In this document: positions 53,878 to 62,876 of the stretch, in pieces
Layout: every line of letters starts with the position of its first letter
Position numbering within the stretch: position 1 is the first letter of the stretch
NCBI GenBank assembly: GCA_963746955.1
Contig: CAVVDR010000005.1
Span: 92,384-156,383, forward strand
From: DASQBT01 sp963746955
GTDB taxonomy: Bacteria > Pseudomonadota > Gammaproteobacteria > Burkholderiales > Thiobacillaceae
Direction of reading: 5' to 3'
DNA length: 64,000 nt
Program-made: the position numbers and the translations under genes
Notes under the pieces: model-generated
Seen by the model: the letters and a program-made list of their open reading frames with translations, nothing else
The model's database searches: none
Told to the model about the DNA's origin: nothing

Positions 53878-54208
53878 CGCCCGCAAGCTGCTTTGGGACG
53901 CACAACAGGGTGCCGAACGTATCGCCCGCTTCACCTCCGGCAAAACCTTTACTGATTACCAGAAGGACGAATATCTCCGCTCCGCAGTTGAACGCCAGTT
54001 CGAAATCGTGGGCGAAGCCTTGAGCCAGTTGGGCCGCATCGATACCACCACCGCCCGCATGATTCCTGAGCTTCCGCGCATCGTCGCGTTCCGCAATGTT
54101 CTGATCCACGGTTATGCCAGCGTGGACAACCGCCTGGTATGGGGCGTGATCGAAACCAGTCTCGGCCCATTACGGTCCACGCTCGAAAAGCTGCTCGTCC
54201 TGCCCTGA
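53867..54208 (+). CDS. hepT: HepT-type (DUF86) RNase toxin
   Basis: 113 aa helical HEPN protein with the full Rx4HxY motif RNVLIHGY near residue 78. RNase of the MntA-HepT toxin-antitoxin pair; the motif Tyr is the residue expected to be modified by MntA. Ends 81 bases before hsdR, at the left edge of the restriction locus. Confidence 0.9.
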   Translation: MHADARKLLWDAQQGAERIARFTSGKTFTDYQKDEYLRSAVERQFEIVGEALSQLGRIDTTTARMIPELPRIVAFRNVLIHGYASVDNRLVWGVIETSLGPLRSTLEKLLVLP

Positions 54209-54289
54209 CAGTAAGACGGGACACGATGTCCCGTAACCACACGACCGCCCGGATATGCGAAGATTGGCCCGATAACAGCAGGGGGCGTC

Positions 54290-57151
54290 TTGGTTCCACA
54301 GCCGGAACAACAAGCCAGAGCGAAGATCGACGCGCTGCTCGCCGCGGCCGGATGGCACGTGTGCGATGCAGCCGCCGCTAACATCCATGTCGCGCGCGGT
54401 GTCGCGATCCGCGAGTTTCCGCTAACTTCTCCCTCGCCCCGCGAGCGGGGAGAGGGCCGGGGTGAGGGGCGCCCTCAGGGCTACGGCTTCGCCGACTATC
54501 TGCTGTATGTCGACGGCAAGGCCGCCGGCGTCATCGAAGCCAAGAAGGAAGGGATCACGCTGACCGGCGTCGAGACCCAGTCGGACAAATACACCAAGGG
54601 ACTGCCCGCCGGGCTGCCGCGCTGGGGCAACCCGCTGCCGTTTTCCTATCAGTCCACCGGCATCGAGACCCGCTTCACCAACGGGCTCGATCCCCACCCG
54701 CGCTCGCGTGCGGTATTCGCCTTCCACAAGCCCGAGACGCTGGCTGAATGGCTCAACTACGCCGCTCCCTCTCCCCTCGCGGGAGAGGGCTGGGGTGAGG
54801 GGGCTCAACCACAGGCCGCTCAACCGTCAGCCACCTTCCTTGCCCGCCTGCAATCCATGCCGCCGCTCAAGGAAGAAGGCCTGTGGCCCGCGCAGATCAC
54901 CGCGATCCACAACCTCGAACAATCGCTGAAGCAGAACCGCCCGCGCGCCCTGATCCAGATGGCCACCGGCTCGGGCAAAACCTTCACCGCGATTTCCTTC
55001 CTCTACCGCCTGATCAAGTTCGCCGGGGCGCGGCGCGTGCTGTTCCTGGTCGATCGCGGCAACCTCGCCGACCAGACCCTCAAGGAATTCCAGCAATACG
55101 TCTCGCCCTACAACAACTTCAAGTTCAGCGAGGAATACATCGTCCAGCGCCTGCAGGGGAACCAGATCGACACCACCGCCCGCGTCTGCATCTGCACCAT
55201 CCAGCGCCTGTATTCCATGCTCAAGGGCCGCGACCTGCCCGAGGACCTGGAAGAAGAATCCGTCGACCAACTGGGCACGCTGTTCAAAACGCCGGAACCG
55301 ATTGACTACAACCCACAGATTCCAATAGAGACCTTCGACATCATCGTCACCGACGAGGCCCACCGTTCCATCTACAACCTGTGGGCGCAGGTGCTGGAAT
55401 ACTTCGACGCCTACCTCGTCGGCCTCACCGCCACGCCGGGCAAGCAGACCTTCGGTTTCTTCCACCAGAACCTGGTGATGGAATACAACCACGAAATGGC
55501 TGTGGCCGACGGCGTCAACGTCAACTACGACGTCTACCGCATCAAGACCGCCATCACCGAGGCCGGCTCCAAAGTCGAAGCCGGCTACTACGTGGAAAAG
55601 CAGGAACGCGACACCCGCAAAACCCGCTGGGAAGAACTCGACGACGACTTCGCCTACGACCCCAACCAGCTCGACCGCGACGTCGTCACCCCGGACCAGA
55701 TCCGCACCATCGTGCGCACCTTCAAAGACAAGCTGTTCAGCGAAATCTTCCCCGGCCGCACCGAAGTGCCCAAGACCCTCATCTTTGCCAAGGACGACAA
55801 CCACGCCGAAAACATCGTCGAAATCCTGCGCGAGGAATTCGGCAAGGGCAACGAATTCGCCCAGAAGATCACCTACCGCACCACCGGCGCCACGCCCAAG
55901 GAACTCATCTCCGCCTTCCGCAACAGCTACCACCCCCGCGTCGCCATCACCGTCGACATGATCGCCACCGGCACCGACATCAAGCCGGTGGAAATCGTCT
56001 TCTTCATGCGCGCCGTCAAATCGCGCGGCTTCTTCGAGCAGATGAAAGGCCGCGGCGTGCGCGTGATTGCGCCCGACGACCTCAAGGCCGTCACCCCCGA
56101 CGCCAAGGCCAAGGACCACTTCGTCATCATCGACGCCGTCGGCGTGTGCGAGCAGGACAAAACCGACGCCCGCCCCATGGAGAAAAAGCCCAGCGTCAGC
56201 TTCGAGCGCCTGCTGCAAGCCGTCGCCTTCGGCAACACAGAAGACGACGTCATCACCAGCATCGCCGGCCGCCTCGCAAGAATGGAACACCGCATCAGCG
56301 CCGAAGACGACGCCAGGATTCGCATCGCCAGCGGCGGCCTCGGCCTCAAAGACCTCGCCCATCAGCTCGTCGAATCCCTAAACCCCGACCGGGAACCATT
56401 ACCCTCCCCCTCGACGGGGGAGGGCCAGGGTGGGGGTGAAAACGTCGCCAACCAGGCCCGCACCGCCGCCGCCAAACCCCTTTGCGACCCAGCCCTGCGC
56501 CAGCTCATCCTAGACATCAAAGCCAAAAACGAACTCACCATCGACCACGTCAGCCAGGACCAGGTCATCGAAGCCGGCTTCAGCCAGGCCGCCCTCGACC
56601 GCGCCAAAGGCCTCGTCCAATCCTTCGAGCAATTCATCGCCGACCACAAGGACGAAATCACCGCCCTGCAAATCCTCTACGGCAAGCCCTACAAACAGCG
56701 CCTCACCTTCGAGGCCGTGAAGGAACTCGCCGACGCCATCGAAAAGCCGCCCTACCTATGGAACGAATCCCAGCTCTGGCAGGCCTACGCCGCGCTGGAA
56801 GCGAGCAAGGTCAAAGGCGCCAGCGGCAAACGCATCCTCACCGACCTGGTTTCCTTGGTGCGCTTCGCCATCCATCAGGACAACGAACTCGTGCCCTTCC
56901 CCGAACGGGTCAACGCCAACTTCAAAGCCTGGCTAGCGGGGCAGGAAAGCGCAGGCAAGCAATTCACCGCAGACCAGCGGTGCTGGCTGGAAATGATCCG
57001 CGACCACATTGCCGCCAACCTCGGCATCGAACCGGACGACTTCGAATATGCGCCCTTCGCCCAGGAAGGTGGCTTGGGCAAGGTGTATCAGCTCTTCGGT
57101 GACGAACTGAATAGCCTCATTGAACAATTGAACGAAAGCTTGGCAGCGTGA
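54290..57151 (+). CDS. hsdR: Type I restriction enzyme R subunit with embedded palindromic repeats
   Basis: 953 aa from a TTG start (then VPQPEQQARAKIDALLAAAGW, a normal start). Endonuclease motif: GFADYLLYVDGKAAGVIEAKK. Helicase motor: QMATGSGKTFTA (Walker A), TDEAHRS (DEAH), LTATPGK and QMKGRGVRV. Three GC-rich palindromes inserted in frame add short Ser/Pro/Gly/Glu segments (SPSPRERGEGRGEG near residue 46, PSPLAGEGWGEG near 160, PSPSTGEGQGGGE near 705). All leave the frame open. It overlaps hsdS by 4 bases. Confidence 0.95.
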   Translation: MVPQPEQQARAKIDALLAAAGWHVCDAAAANIHVARGVAIREFPLTSPSPRERGEGRGEGRPQGYGFADYLLYVDGKAAGVIEAKKEGITLTGVETQSDKYTKGLPAGLPRWGNPLPFSYQSTGIETRFTNGLDPHPRSRAVFAFHKPETLAEWLNYAAPSPLAGEGWGEGAQPQAAQPSATFLARLQSMPPLKEEGLWPAQITAIHNLEQSLKQNRPRALIQMATGSGKTFTAISFLYRLIKFAGARRVLFLVDRGNLADQTLKEFQQYVSPYNNFKFSEEYIVQRLQGNQIDTTARVCICTIQRLYSMLKGRDLPEDLEEESVDQLGTLFKTPEPIDYNPQIPIETFDIIVTDEAHRSIYNLWAQVLEYFDAYLVGLTATPGKQTFGFFHQNLVMEYNHEMAVADGVNVNYDVYRIKTAITEAGSKVEAGYYVEKQERDTRKTRWEELDDDFAYDPNQLDRDVVTPDQIRTIVRTFKDKLFSEIFPGRTEVPKTLIFAKDDNHAENIVEILREEFGKGNEFAQKITYRTTGATPKELISAFRNSYHPRVAITVDMIATGTDIKPVEIVFFMRAVKSRGFFEQMKGRGVRVIAPDDLKAVTPDAKAKDHFVIIDAVGVCEQDKTDARPMEKKPSVSFERLLQAVAFGNTEDDVITSIAGRLARMEHRISAEDDARIRIASGGLGLKDLAHQLVESLNPDREPLPSPSTGEGQGGGENVANQARTAAAKPLCDPALRQLILDIKAKNELTIDHVSQDQVIEAGFSQAALDRAKGLVQSFEQFIADHKDEITALQILYGKPYKQRLTFEAVKELADAIEKPPYLWNESQLWQAYAALEASKVKGASGKRILTDLVSLVRFAIHQDNELVPFPERVNANFKAWLAGQESAGKQFTADQRCWLEMIRDHIAANLGIEPDDFEYAPFAQEGGLGKVYQLFGDELNSLIEQLNESLAA
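54429..54469. repeat. GC-rich palindromic (REP-like) element, copy 1, inside hsdR
   Basis: Core CCCCGCGAGCGGGG hairpin flanked by CTCCCTCG and AGAGGGCCGGGGTGAGGGG. It adds about 14 codons between REFPL and YGFADYLL, a junction that is continuous in other HsdR proteins as I know them. Confidence 0.8.
54766..54803. repeat. GC-rich palindromic (REP-like) element, copy 2, inside hsdR
   Basis: CCCTCTCCCCTCGCGGGAGA followed by GGGCTGGGGTGAGGGGG. Same orientation as copy 1, with a shorter stem. It encodes PSPLAGEGWGEG. Confidence 0.8.
56402..56438. repeat. GC-rich palindromic (REP-like) element, copy 3, inside hsdR
   Basis: CCCTCCCCCTCGACGGGGGA followed by GGGCCAGGGTGGGGGTG. Same orientation as copies 1 and 2. 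It encodes PSPSTGEGQGGG in a linker after the helicase region. Confidence 0.8.
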
Positions 57152-58440
57152 GGGTCGAAGAGAGAATCGCGCCGTATGAGGTACAGGCCAATTTGCTTGT
57201 GCCTCTTGGAGAAGTTTGTAAGACAACGAGCGGCGGTACTCCGAGCCGCAAAAACCCGGACTACTTCAGTGGCCCAATTCCTTGGGTGAAGTCTGGCGAA
57301 CTGCCAGATGGCCCTGTTGTTGAAATTGAAGAATCCATCAGTGAGAAAGCGCTAAGCCAATCCAGCGCGAAATTGTTTCCAGTAGGAACTCTGCTCATGG
57401 CCCTCTACGGCGCAACAGTTGGAAAACTGGGCATTCTCACAAGGCCAGCAGCGACCAACCAGGCTGTCTGCGCAATTTTTCCGCCGCCTGACCTCGACAC
57501 AAAATTCTTGTTCTGGTTTTTACGCTTCAAGCGAAGCGAACTCATTGCGCAAGCTGTTGGTGGCGCTCAGCCAAATATCAGTCAAGGGATTGTGCGCGAT
57601 CTGAAAATACCGCTGCTACCCCTCGACCAACAAAAACGCATCGTCGCCGAAATCGAAAAACAATTCTCCCGCCTCGACGAAGCCGTCGCCAACCTCAAGC
57701 GCGTCAAGGCCAACCTCAAGCGCTACAAAGCCGCCGTCCTCAAAGCCGCCGTCGAAGGCCGCCTCGTCGAAGCCGAATCGACTGCCTTTGGCAGACAGAA
57801 CTGGAAGCCTATTGGACTCGCCATTGGATCGCTCGATCAGGGTTGGAGCCCTCAATGCGAGAGCGAACCGGCAGAGACAGATGAGACTTGGGCTGTGATG
57901 AAGACGACCGCTGTTCAGCCACTTCGCTTTTTAGACGAAGAGAATAAACGATTGCCACCAACCCTTAGCCCCCGAGCGAATCTAGAACTGGCTACTGGTG
58001 ACTTGTTGATTACGCGGGCAGGGCCTCGCTCACGAGTTGGTGTTGCCTGCTTGGTCAAGACAACGCGGCCTCATCTCATGCTGTGTGACAAAGCGTATCG
58101 TCTCCGAGTAAAACACGACATGGCTCTGCCAGGGTTCCTAGAGATCGTTCTTAACTCGCCAGATGTGCTCTACGTATTGGATGAATTGAAAACAGGGATA
58201 AGCGATAGTGGCCTTAACCTGACACAGAAACGGTTTAAGGAGCTGCTTGTGCCCTTACCGTCACTTGTCGTGCAACAACGTGTCATCGCCGAAGTCGAAC
58301 GCAACCTATCCAACGCCGATGAAGCTGAAGCGCAGATTAACGCCAACCTTCAGCGCGCTGAGCGCCTGCGTCAGTCCATCCTGAGCCGCGCCTTTACCGG
58401 GGTCAGCGCTTCCTCAACTATCGCCCATACCACCCTATGA
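57148..58440 (+). CDS. hsdS: Type I restriction-modification specificity subunit
   Basis: 430 aa, GTG start overlapping hsdR. Two target-recognition domains (residues ~15-155 and ~205-365), each followed by a conserved coiled-coil spacer (LPLDQQKRIVAEIEKQFSRL; LPSLVVQQRVIAEVERNLSNA). Each TRD reads half of a bipartite DNA target. Base composition of both TRDs is lower in GC than the spacers and neighbouring genes, consistent with exchange of TRDs. Confidence 0.95.
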   Translation: MRVEERIAPYEVQANLLVPLGEVCKTTSGGTPSRKNPDYFSGPIPWVKSGELPDGPVVEIEESISEKALSQSSAKLFPVGTLLMALYGATVGKLGILTRPAATNQAVCAIFPPPDLDTKFLFWFLRFKRSELIAQAVGGAQPNISQGIVRDLKIPLLPLDQQKRIVAEIEKQFSRLDEAVANLKRVKANLKRYKAAVLKAAVEGRLVEAESTAFGRQNWKPIGLAIGSLDQGWSPQCESEPAETDETWAVMKTTAVQPLRFLDEENKRLPPTLSPRANLELATGDLLITRAGPRSRVGVACLVKTTRPHLMLCDKAYRLRVKHDMALPGFLEIVLNSPDVLYVLDELKTGISDSGLNLTQKRFKELLVPLPSLVVQQRVIAEVERNLSNADEAEAQINANLQRAERLRQSILSRAFTGVSASSTIAHTTL

Positions 58441-59123
58441 CCGATTACAACATTTATTGCGACGAGAGCCGACACACGTCTGACCCTAGACAGCGTTTTC
58501 TGGTGATTGGGGCACTGCAATGCCCGAGGGACGCAAAGCGGGAACTGGTTCACGATATTCATGTGTTGATGGCGCGCCACAAGGCGCATGGCGAATTGGG
58601 GTGGAAGCGGTTGTCACCCAACAGGCAAGCGTTTTACTGGGATTTGCTCGACCTGTTCGCAAAGCATGAGAACTTGCGCTTTCGGGCGCTAGTGGCGGAT
58701 CGAACCAAGCTGAATCACGAGTTGTTTAATGCGGGCGATGCAGAGTTGGGTTTTTACAAGCTGTATTACCAGCTTCTAGTGCATTGGCTGCAGCCGGGAA
58801 ATTCATATTCCATCTATCTTGATTGGCAGCAGAATCGTGAACAACACCGATTTAAGGAATTGCGTGCTGTCCTGACGAACAGACTGCGTGGCCGCTCGGC
58901 CATTGCTTGTCTTGAGCCGGTTACCTCCGAGAACGTGCCGTTGATCGGTCTTTGCGACCTTTTCATTGGTGCGGTCGGGTACGCCTGGAATGATCTGCAG
59001 GGTAGCCCTATCAAACTCGCATTCTGTTCGGATTTGGCAAAGGCTGGGGGCGTACGCAGTATCGGTGCCTCAACACCGAAGTCAGAAGCAAAGTTCAATA
59101 TCTTCCACTTCGAAGGCCGATAG
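58437..59123 (+). CDS. DUF3800-like protein within the restriction locus
   Basis: 228 aa, overlapping hsdS by 4 bases. It starts with YNIYCDESRHT, the DUF3800 hallmark, and has a later acidic site (LIGLCDLFIGAVGYAWND), as in RNase H-like nuclease folds. DUF3800 proteins are frequent in defence and mobile loci. Lower GC than hsdR/hsdM. Accessory nuclease role is inferred. Confidence 0.8.
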   Translation: MTDYNIYCDESRHTSDPRQRFLVIGALQCPRDAKRELVHDIHVLMARHKAHGELGWKRLSPNRQAFYWDLLDLFAKHENLRFRALVADRTKLNHELFNAGDAELGFYKLYYQLLVHWLQPGNSYSIYLDWQQNREQHRFKELRAVLTNRLRGRSAIACLEPVTSENVPLIGLCDLFIGAVGYAWNDLQGSPIKLAFCSDLAKAGGVRSIGASTPKSEAKFNIFHFEGR

Positions 59124-59124
59124 C

Positions 59125-59649
59125 ATGGCCGATACGTTGTGGCCTTTGGTGGACCCCATCGGCGCCTCTGATAACGAGCAACGCGAGTTTTTCTTGCGTT
59201 TGTTTGTTGAGTGCTATGTAAAGGATGCGCAGGGGCAGGAACCGGATATTCGAGACTGGCAAGGGAAACGCGTGAAATTTCACACGCCTAACTTTGACCA
59301 TGCTTTTTCGGAGGCTTCGAATTATCGGCTTTCCTCTGGCATCCATGATGTGCCCCTATCCATGCGGCGAACACAAAGAATGCTGTGGATAAAGGAAGCG
59401 CTTGCTGGTTCAACTGGAACCATTGAGGTGCGGGGACAACACAGGAAAGATTCACGTGGGCGTATGCGAAAGCGCAGAACCCTGATCGTGGTTGAGGAAC
59501 GTTACGTTGTGGTTTTGCAGGTGTGCGAGAAAGAGGGATACGAATTTGAGTTCGTTACAGCTTTCCCGGCTGATCAGGCATATCTGGAAAAAATCCGGCG
59601 CGAATCAGCACTGCTAGAAATAAAAAAGCCCCAGTCTTATGGCGACTGA
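59125..59649 (+). CDS. Unrecognised 174-aa protein, possibly nuclease-like
   Basis: Starts one base after the DUF3800 stop (MADTLWPLVDPIGASDNEQ). The C-terminal part (DHAFSEASNYRLS; RAQRMLW-like RTQRMLWIKEAL; RTLIVVEERYVVVLQV; YEFVTAFP-like text) resembles small RelE/barnase-type (BECR) RNase domains seen in phage and toxin proteins, but I am not sure. It is coupled to the DUF3800 gene and lies between hsdS and hsdM. Confidence 0.6.
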   Translation: MADTLWPLVDPIGASDNEQREFFLRLFVECYVKDAQGQEPDIRDWQGKRVKFHTPNFDHAFSEASNYRLSSGIHDVPLSMRRTQRMLWIKEALAGSTGTIEVRGQHRKDSRGRMRKRRTLIVVEERYVVVLQVCEKEGYEFEFVTAFPADQAYLEKIRRESALLEIKKPQSYGD

Positions 59650-59655
59650 GGCGCG
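59620..59655 (-). terminator. Hairpin with T-run on the minus strand
   Basis: Read on the minus strand: GCCTCAGTC, a 7-base loop, GACTGGGGC, then TTTTTTATTT. That is a good intrinsic terminator apart from one mismatch in the stem. It overlaps the stop codon of the 59125 gene and points against all nearby genes, so it may insulate against antisense transcription or act as a bidirectional hairpin. Confidence 0.45.
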
Positions 59656-59775
59656 GCCACGATCCAAAGCCTTAGGCGAAGGGTCGAATGCAAATTTATA
59701 AGATTTATCGGCTTGAGTCAAGCTAACTTTACAAGTGCCACCAGCAAGTAACCTCTATAAGAGATTGTTTTAGAA

Positions 59776-61329
59776 ATGAATACATCAAGCATCGTCCAGA
59801 AACTCTGGAACTACTGCAACGTCCTGCGCGACGATGGTATGAGCTACGGCGATTACGTCGAGCAGCTCACTTATCTGCTGTTCCTGAAAATGGCCGACGA
59901 GCGCAGCCGGCCGCCCTATAACCAGCCCAGCCCGGTTCTCGCCGGCTATGACTGGCCCAGCCTGGTGAAGAAGGACGGCGACGAGCTGTTCGACCACTAC
60001 CGCCACACGCTGGAGGAACTGGGCAAGCAGAAAGGCTTACTCGGCCTGATCTTCACCAAGTCGCAGAACAAGTTCCAGGACCCTGCCAAGTTGCGGCGGC
60101 TGATCGTGGACCTGATCGACAAGGAAACCTGGGTGTCGATGAGCGCCGACGTGAAGGGCGACGCCTACGAGGGCCTGCTGGAGAAGAACGCGCAGGACAC
60201 CAAGTCCGGCGCGGGCCAGTACTTCACGCCGCGCCCGCTGATCCAGGCGATTGTCGATGCCATGGCGCCCCGGCCCAATGAAACCATCTCCGACCCGGCC
60301 TGCGGCACCGGCGGCTTTCTGCTGGCGGCGCACGACTATGTGGTGAAGCACTACCCCAACATGACCTCGGCAGAGAAGAAGAAGCTGCGCGGGGAAAACT
60401 TCAAGGGCTGGGAGCTGGTGCAGGCCACCGCCCGGCTGTGCGCGATGAACATGCTGCTGCACGGCATCGGCAGCCAGGAGTTCGAGCCGATTGCGGTGGG
60501 CGATTCACTGGCCGCCGACCCCGGCGAGCGCTTCGACGTGGTGTTGACCAATCCCCCCTTCGGCAAGAAGAGCAGCACGACCATCGTGGGCGAGGAAGGC
60601 AAGGTCAGCAAGGAGCGCGACAGCGTCGAGCGCGACGACTTCTGGGCCACCACCTCGAACAAGCAGCTCAACTTTGTCCAGCACGTGAAGACGCTGCTGA
60701 AGCAGAACGGCCGCGCCGCCGTGGTGGTGCCGGACAACGTGCTGTTCGAAGGTGGAGCCGGCGAGACCATCCGCCGCAAACTGCTGCACGACTGCGACGT
60801 CCACACCCTGCTGCGCCTGCCCACCGGCCTGTTCTACGCCCAGGGCGTGAAGGCGAACGTGCTGTTCTTCGACAAGAAGCCCGCCGCCGAAACCCCGTGG
60901 ACCCGCAAGCTGTGGATCTACGACCTGCGCACCAATAGGCACTTCACGCTCAAAACCGACCCGCTGAAGCGGGAAGACCTGGACGAATTCGTGCAGTGTT
61001 ACAACCCGGCGAACCGGCATGACCGGAAGGCGACGTGGTTTGAGGAGAAGGACACCGCCAACCCCTCCCCTCACCCTGGCCCTCTCCCCGCGAGCGGGGC
61101 GAGGGGAATGAATGGGCGTTGGCGTGCCTATGACTACGAAGAACTGGTCAACCGCGACAAGGCCAGCCTGGATATTTTCTGGCTCAGGGACGAATCGCTG
61201 TCGGACTCCGACAACCTGCCTGCGCCGGAAGTGATCGCGGCGGAGATTGTGGAGGACCTGGAGGCGGCGTTGGAACAGTTTCGGGAAATTCTGGGGGATA
61301 TGGGCGAGGGAGTGGCGGAGACAATATGA
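59776..61329 (+). CDS. hsdM: Type I restriction-modification methylase subunit
   Basis: 517 aa N6-adenine methyltransferase. AdoMet motif DPACGTGGFLL (~residue 174) and catalytic NPPF (~residue 260). Near residue 432 a palindromic repeat adds PSPHPGPLPASGARG just before GRWRAYDYEEL, conserved HsdM text. The gene has its own upstream region (126 bases) and overlaps the NERD gene by 4. Confidence 0.95.
   Translation: MNTSSIVQKLWNYCNVLRDDGMSYGDYVEQLTYLLFLKMADERSRPPYNQPSPVLAGYDWPSLVKKDGDELFDHYRHTLEELGKQKGLLGLIFTKSQNKFQDPAKLRRLIVDLIDKETWVSMSADVKGDAYEGLLEKNAQDTKSGAGQYFTPRPLIQAIVDAMAPRPNETISDPACGTGGFLLAAHDYVVKHYPNMTSAEKKKLRGENFKGWELVQATARLCAMNMLLHGIGSQEFEPIAVGDSLAADPGERFDVVLTNPPFGKKSSTTIVGEEGKVSKERDSVERDDFWATTSNKQLNFVQHVKTLLKQNGRAAVVVPDNVLFEGGAGETIRRKLLHDCDVHTLLRLPTGLFYAQGVKANVLFFDKKPAAETPWTRKLWIYDLRTNRHFTLKTDPLKREDLDEFVQCYNPANRHDRKATWFEEKDTANPSPHPGPLPASGARGMNGRWRAYDYEELVNRDKASLDIFWLRDESLSDSDNLPAPEVIAAEIVEDLEAALEQFREILGDMGEGVAETI
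61063..61106. repeat. GC-rich palindromic (REP-like) element, copy 4, inside hsdM, inverted
   Basis: CCCTCCCCTCACCCTGGCCC then TCTCCCCGCGAGCGGGGCGAGG. It is the reverse orientation of the three hsdR copies and shares the CCCCGCGAGCGGGG core with copy 1. In frame, with no stop. Confidence 0.8.
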
Positions 61330-62114
61330 GCGCACCCACAAAATCACCGATCAAGGACAAGCCGCTGCGAATGCCCGGCCAATCGCTCGAAGAGGAACGG
61401 CGCAAGCTGATCGAGGACAAGGTTGAGACCCCGTTCATCGTTGCCATGTTCTTCATCCTCTTCGCGGCGATGGAATGGTGGCGCTATTACTCGGAACGGC
61501 CGCCACATCCGATCTTCGTTAGCTTTGTCGCCACGATCTTGGTTGGCTTCGCCGGTTGGCGGATTTGGAAGACGCGCCCTCAGGTTCGCAATCTCAAGCA
61601 AGGCATCGAAGGTGAACGAGTGGTCGGGCAGTTTCTTGAACGCTTGCGCGAAAGTGGCTACCACGTTTTTCATGATCTGGTCGGAACCGGCTTCAACGTC
61701 GATCATGTCCTGATCGGGCCGGCCGGCGTGTTTACGGTCGAGACCAAGACCTGGAGCAAACCCGCTCGCGGTGAGGCGGTAATCCATTTCGATGGTGAAC
61801 AGCTTACTGCAGTGGGCCGTGAGCCTGAGCGCAGCCCGATCGTGCAAGCGCGCGCCCAGGCGTCGTGGCTCAAGGGTCTGTTGGCGGAAAGTACCGGCCG
61901 CAAATTTGAAGTGTTCCCTGTCGTCGTCTTTCCGGGCTGGTTCATTGAACAGGCCGAGGGCAGCTTGGGCAAGATGTGGGTGCTGGAGCCCAAGGCGCTG
62001 CCAAGTTTCTTGGCCAAGGAGCCACGGCGTCTGCCACCCGAAGAGGTAAAGCTCGCCAGCTTCCACCTGTCCCGCTTCATTCGCAGCGTCGAACAAGAGC
62101 TTATTAAGAAGTAA
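61326..62114 (+). CDS. NERD-domain membrane protein
   Basis: 262 aa. Two hydrophobic helices (FIVAMFFILFAAMEW; HPIFVSFVATILVGFAGW), then a nuclease-related domain (GIEGERVVGQFLERL; FNVDHVLIGPAGVFTVETKTW with the D...ExK pattern). Coupled to hsdM. NERD proteins are linked to DNA processing and defence; activity here is not shown. Confidence 0.87.
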   Translation: MSAPTKSPIKDKPLRMPGQSLEEERRKLIEDKVETPFIVAMFFILFAAMEWWRYYSERPPHPIFVSFVATILVGFAGWRIWKTRPQVRNLKQGIEGERVVGQFLERLRESGYHVFHDLVGTGFNVDHVLIGPAGVFTVETKTWSKPARGEAVIHFDGEQLTAVGREPERSPIVQARAQASWLKGLLAESTGRKFEVFPVVVFPGWFIEQAEGSLGKMWVLEPKALPSFLAKEPRRLPPEEVKLASFHLSRFIRSVEQELIKK

Positions 62115-62192
62115 GCGCTATACCTCAAGTAGACGCCTGAGCATAATCACCCTCGCAACCAGATAAGTGTTCCTGCTCAGGAGAATTCGATC

Positions 62193-62774
62193 ATGACTCT
62201 ATTGATACTTGGCCTGCTGCTCTTCCTCGGCACGCATTCCGTGCGCATCTTCGCGGACGACTGGCGCGCTGCGCGCATCCGGGCGATGGGCCTGAATGCC
62301 TGGAAAGGCGTGTATGCCCTGATTTCGCTGCTTGGCTTTGTGCTGATTGTGGTGGGGTTTGGCGAGACCCGCGGCATGCCCGAACTATGGACGCCGCCAT
62401 TCTGGACCCGGCATGTCACGGCGCTGCTGGTTCTGCCGGCCTTTGTGCTGCTGGTGGCAGCCTATGTGCCGGGCACGCACATCAAGGCCGCGGTGGGCCA
62501 CCCGATGGTGGCGGGGGTGAAGCTTTGGGCGTTCGCGCATCTGCTTTCCAACGGCCGGCCGGGCGGCGTGCTGCTGTTTGGCGCCTTCCTCGCCTGGGCG
62601 ATCGTGGATTACATCTCGGCGCGGCGCCGCGACCGGGCGGCCGGCACGCGCTATCCGGCCGGGCCGTGGTGGCGCGATGGGGTGGCGGTGGTGGTGGGCG
62701 TCGTCGCGTATGCATGGTTCGCGATCTGGGGACATGCCTGGCTGATCGGGGTCGCGCCGTTCGGCCAGGTGTAA
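62193..62774 (+). CDS. nnrU: NnrU-family membrane protein
   Basis: 193 aa with about five to six helices (LLILGLLLFLGTHSVRIFADDWR; VRHVTALLVLPAFVLLVAAY-like HVTALLVLPAF; GHPMVAGVKLWAFAHLLSNG). NnrU proteins occur with denitrification genes and resemble steroid-isomerase-like membrane proteins; no denitrification genes are in this window. AGGAGAATTCG precedes the ATG. Confidence 0.88.
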   Translation: MTLLILGLLLFLGTHSVRIFADDWRAARIRAMGLNAWKGVYALISLLGFVLIVVGFGETRGMPELWTPPFWTRHVTALLVLPAFVLLVAAYVPGTHIKAAVGHPMVAGVKLWAFAHLLSNGRPGGVLLFGAFLAWAIVDYISARRRDRAAGTRYPAGPWWRDGVAVVVGVVAYAWFAIWGHAWLIGVAPFGQV

Positions 62775-62876
62775 GGCTTGCCCTGCGCGCAAAGAATTTC
62801 GTCATATTTCTTGCCTAGACTTGAATTGCGATATGCAGCGCCACTTCAACTATTCAACGGACCACAGGAGAAACAC

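Noticed and set aside
54827..56362. 511-codon open frame on the minus strand
   Set aside because: Antisense to hsdR; the Val/Gly/Asp/Phe-rich translation mirrors hsdR codons.
59728..59761. Promoter candidate for hsdM (TTTACA ... TATAAG)
   Set aside because: The 22-base spacer is too long; kept out for lack of support although some promoter is expected here.
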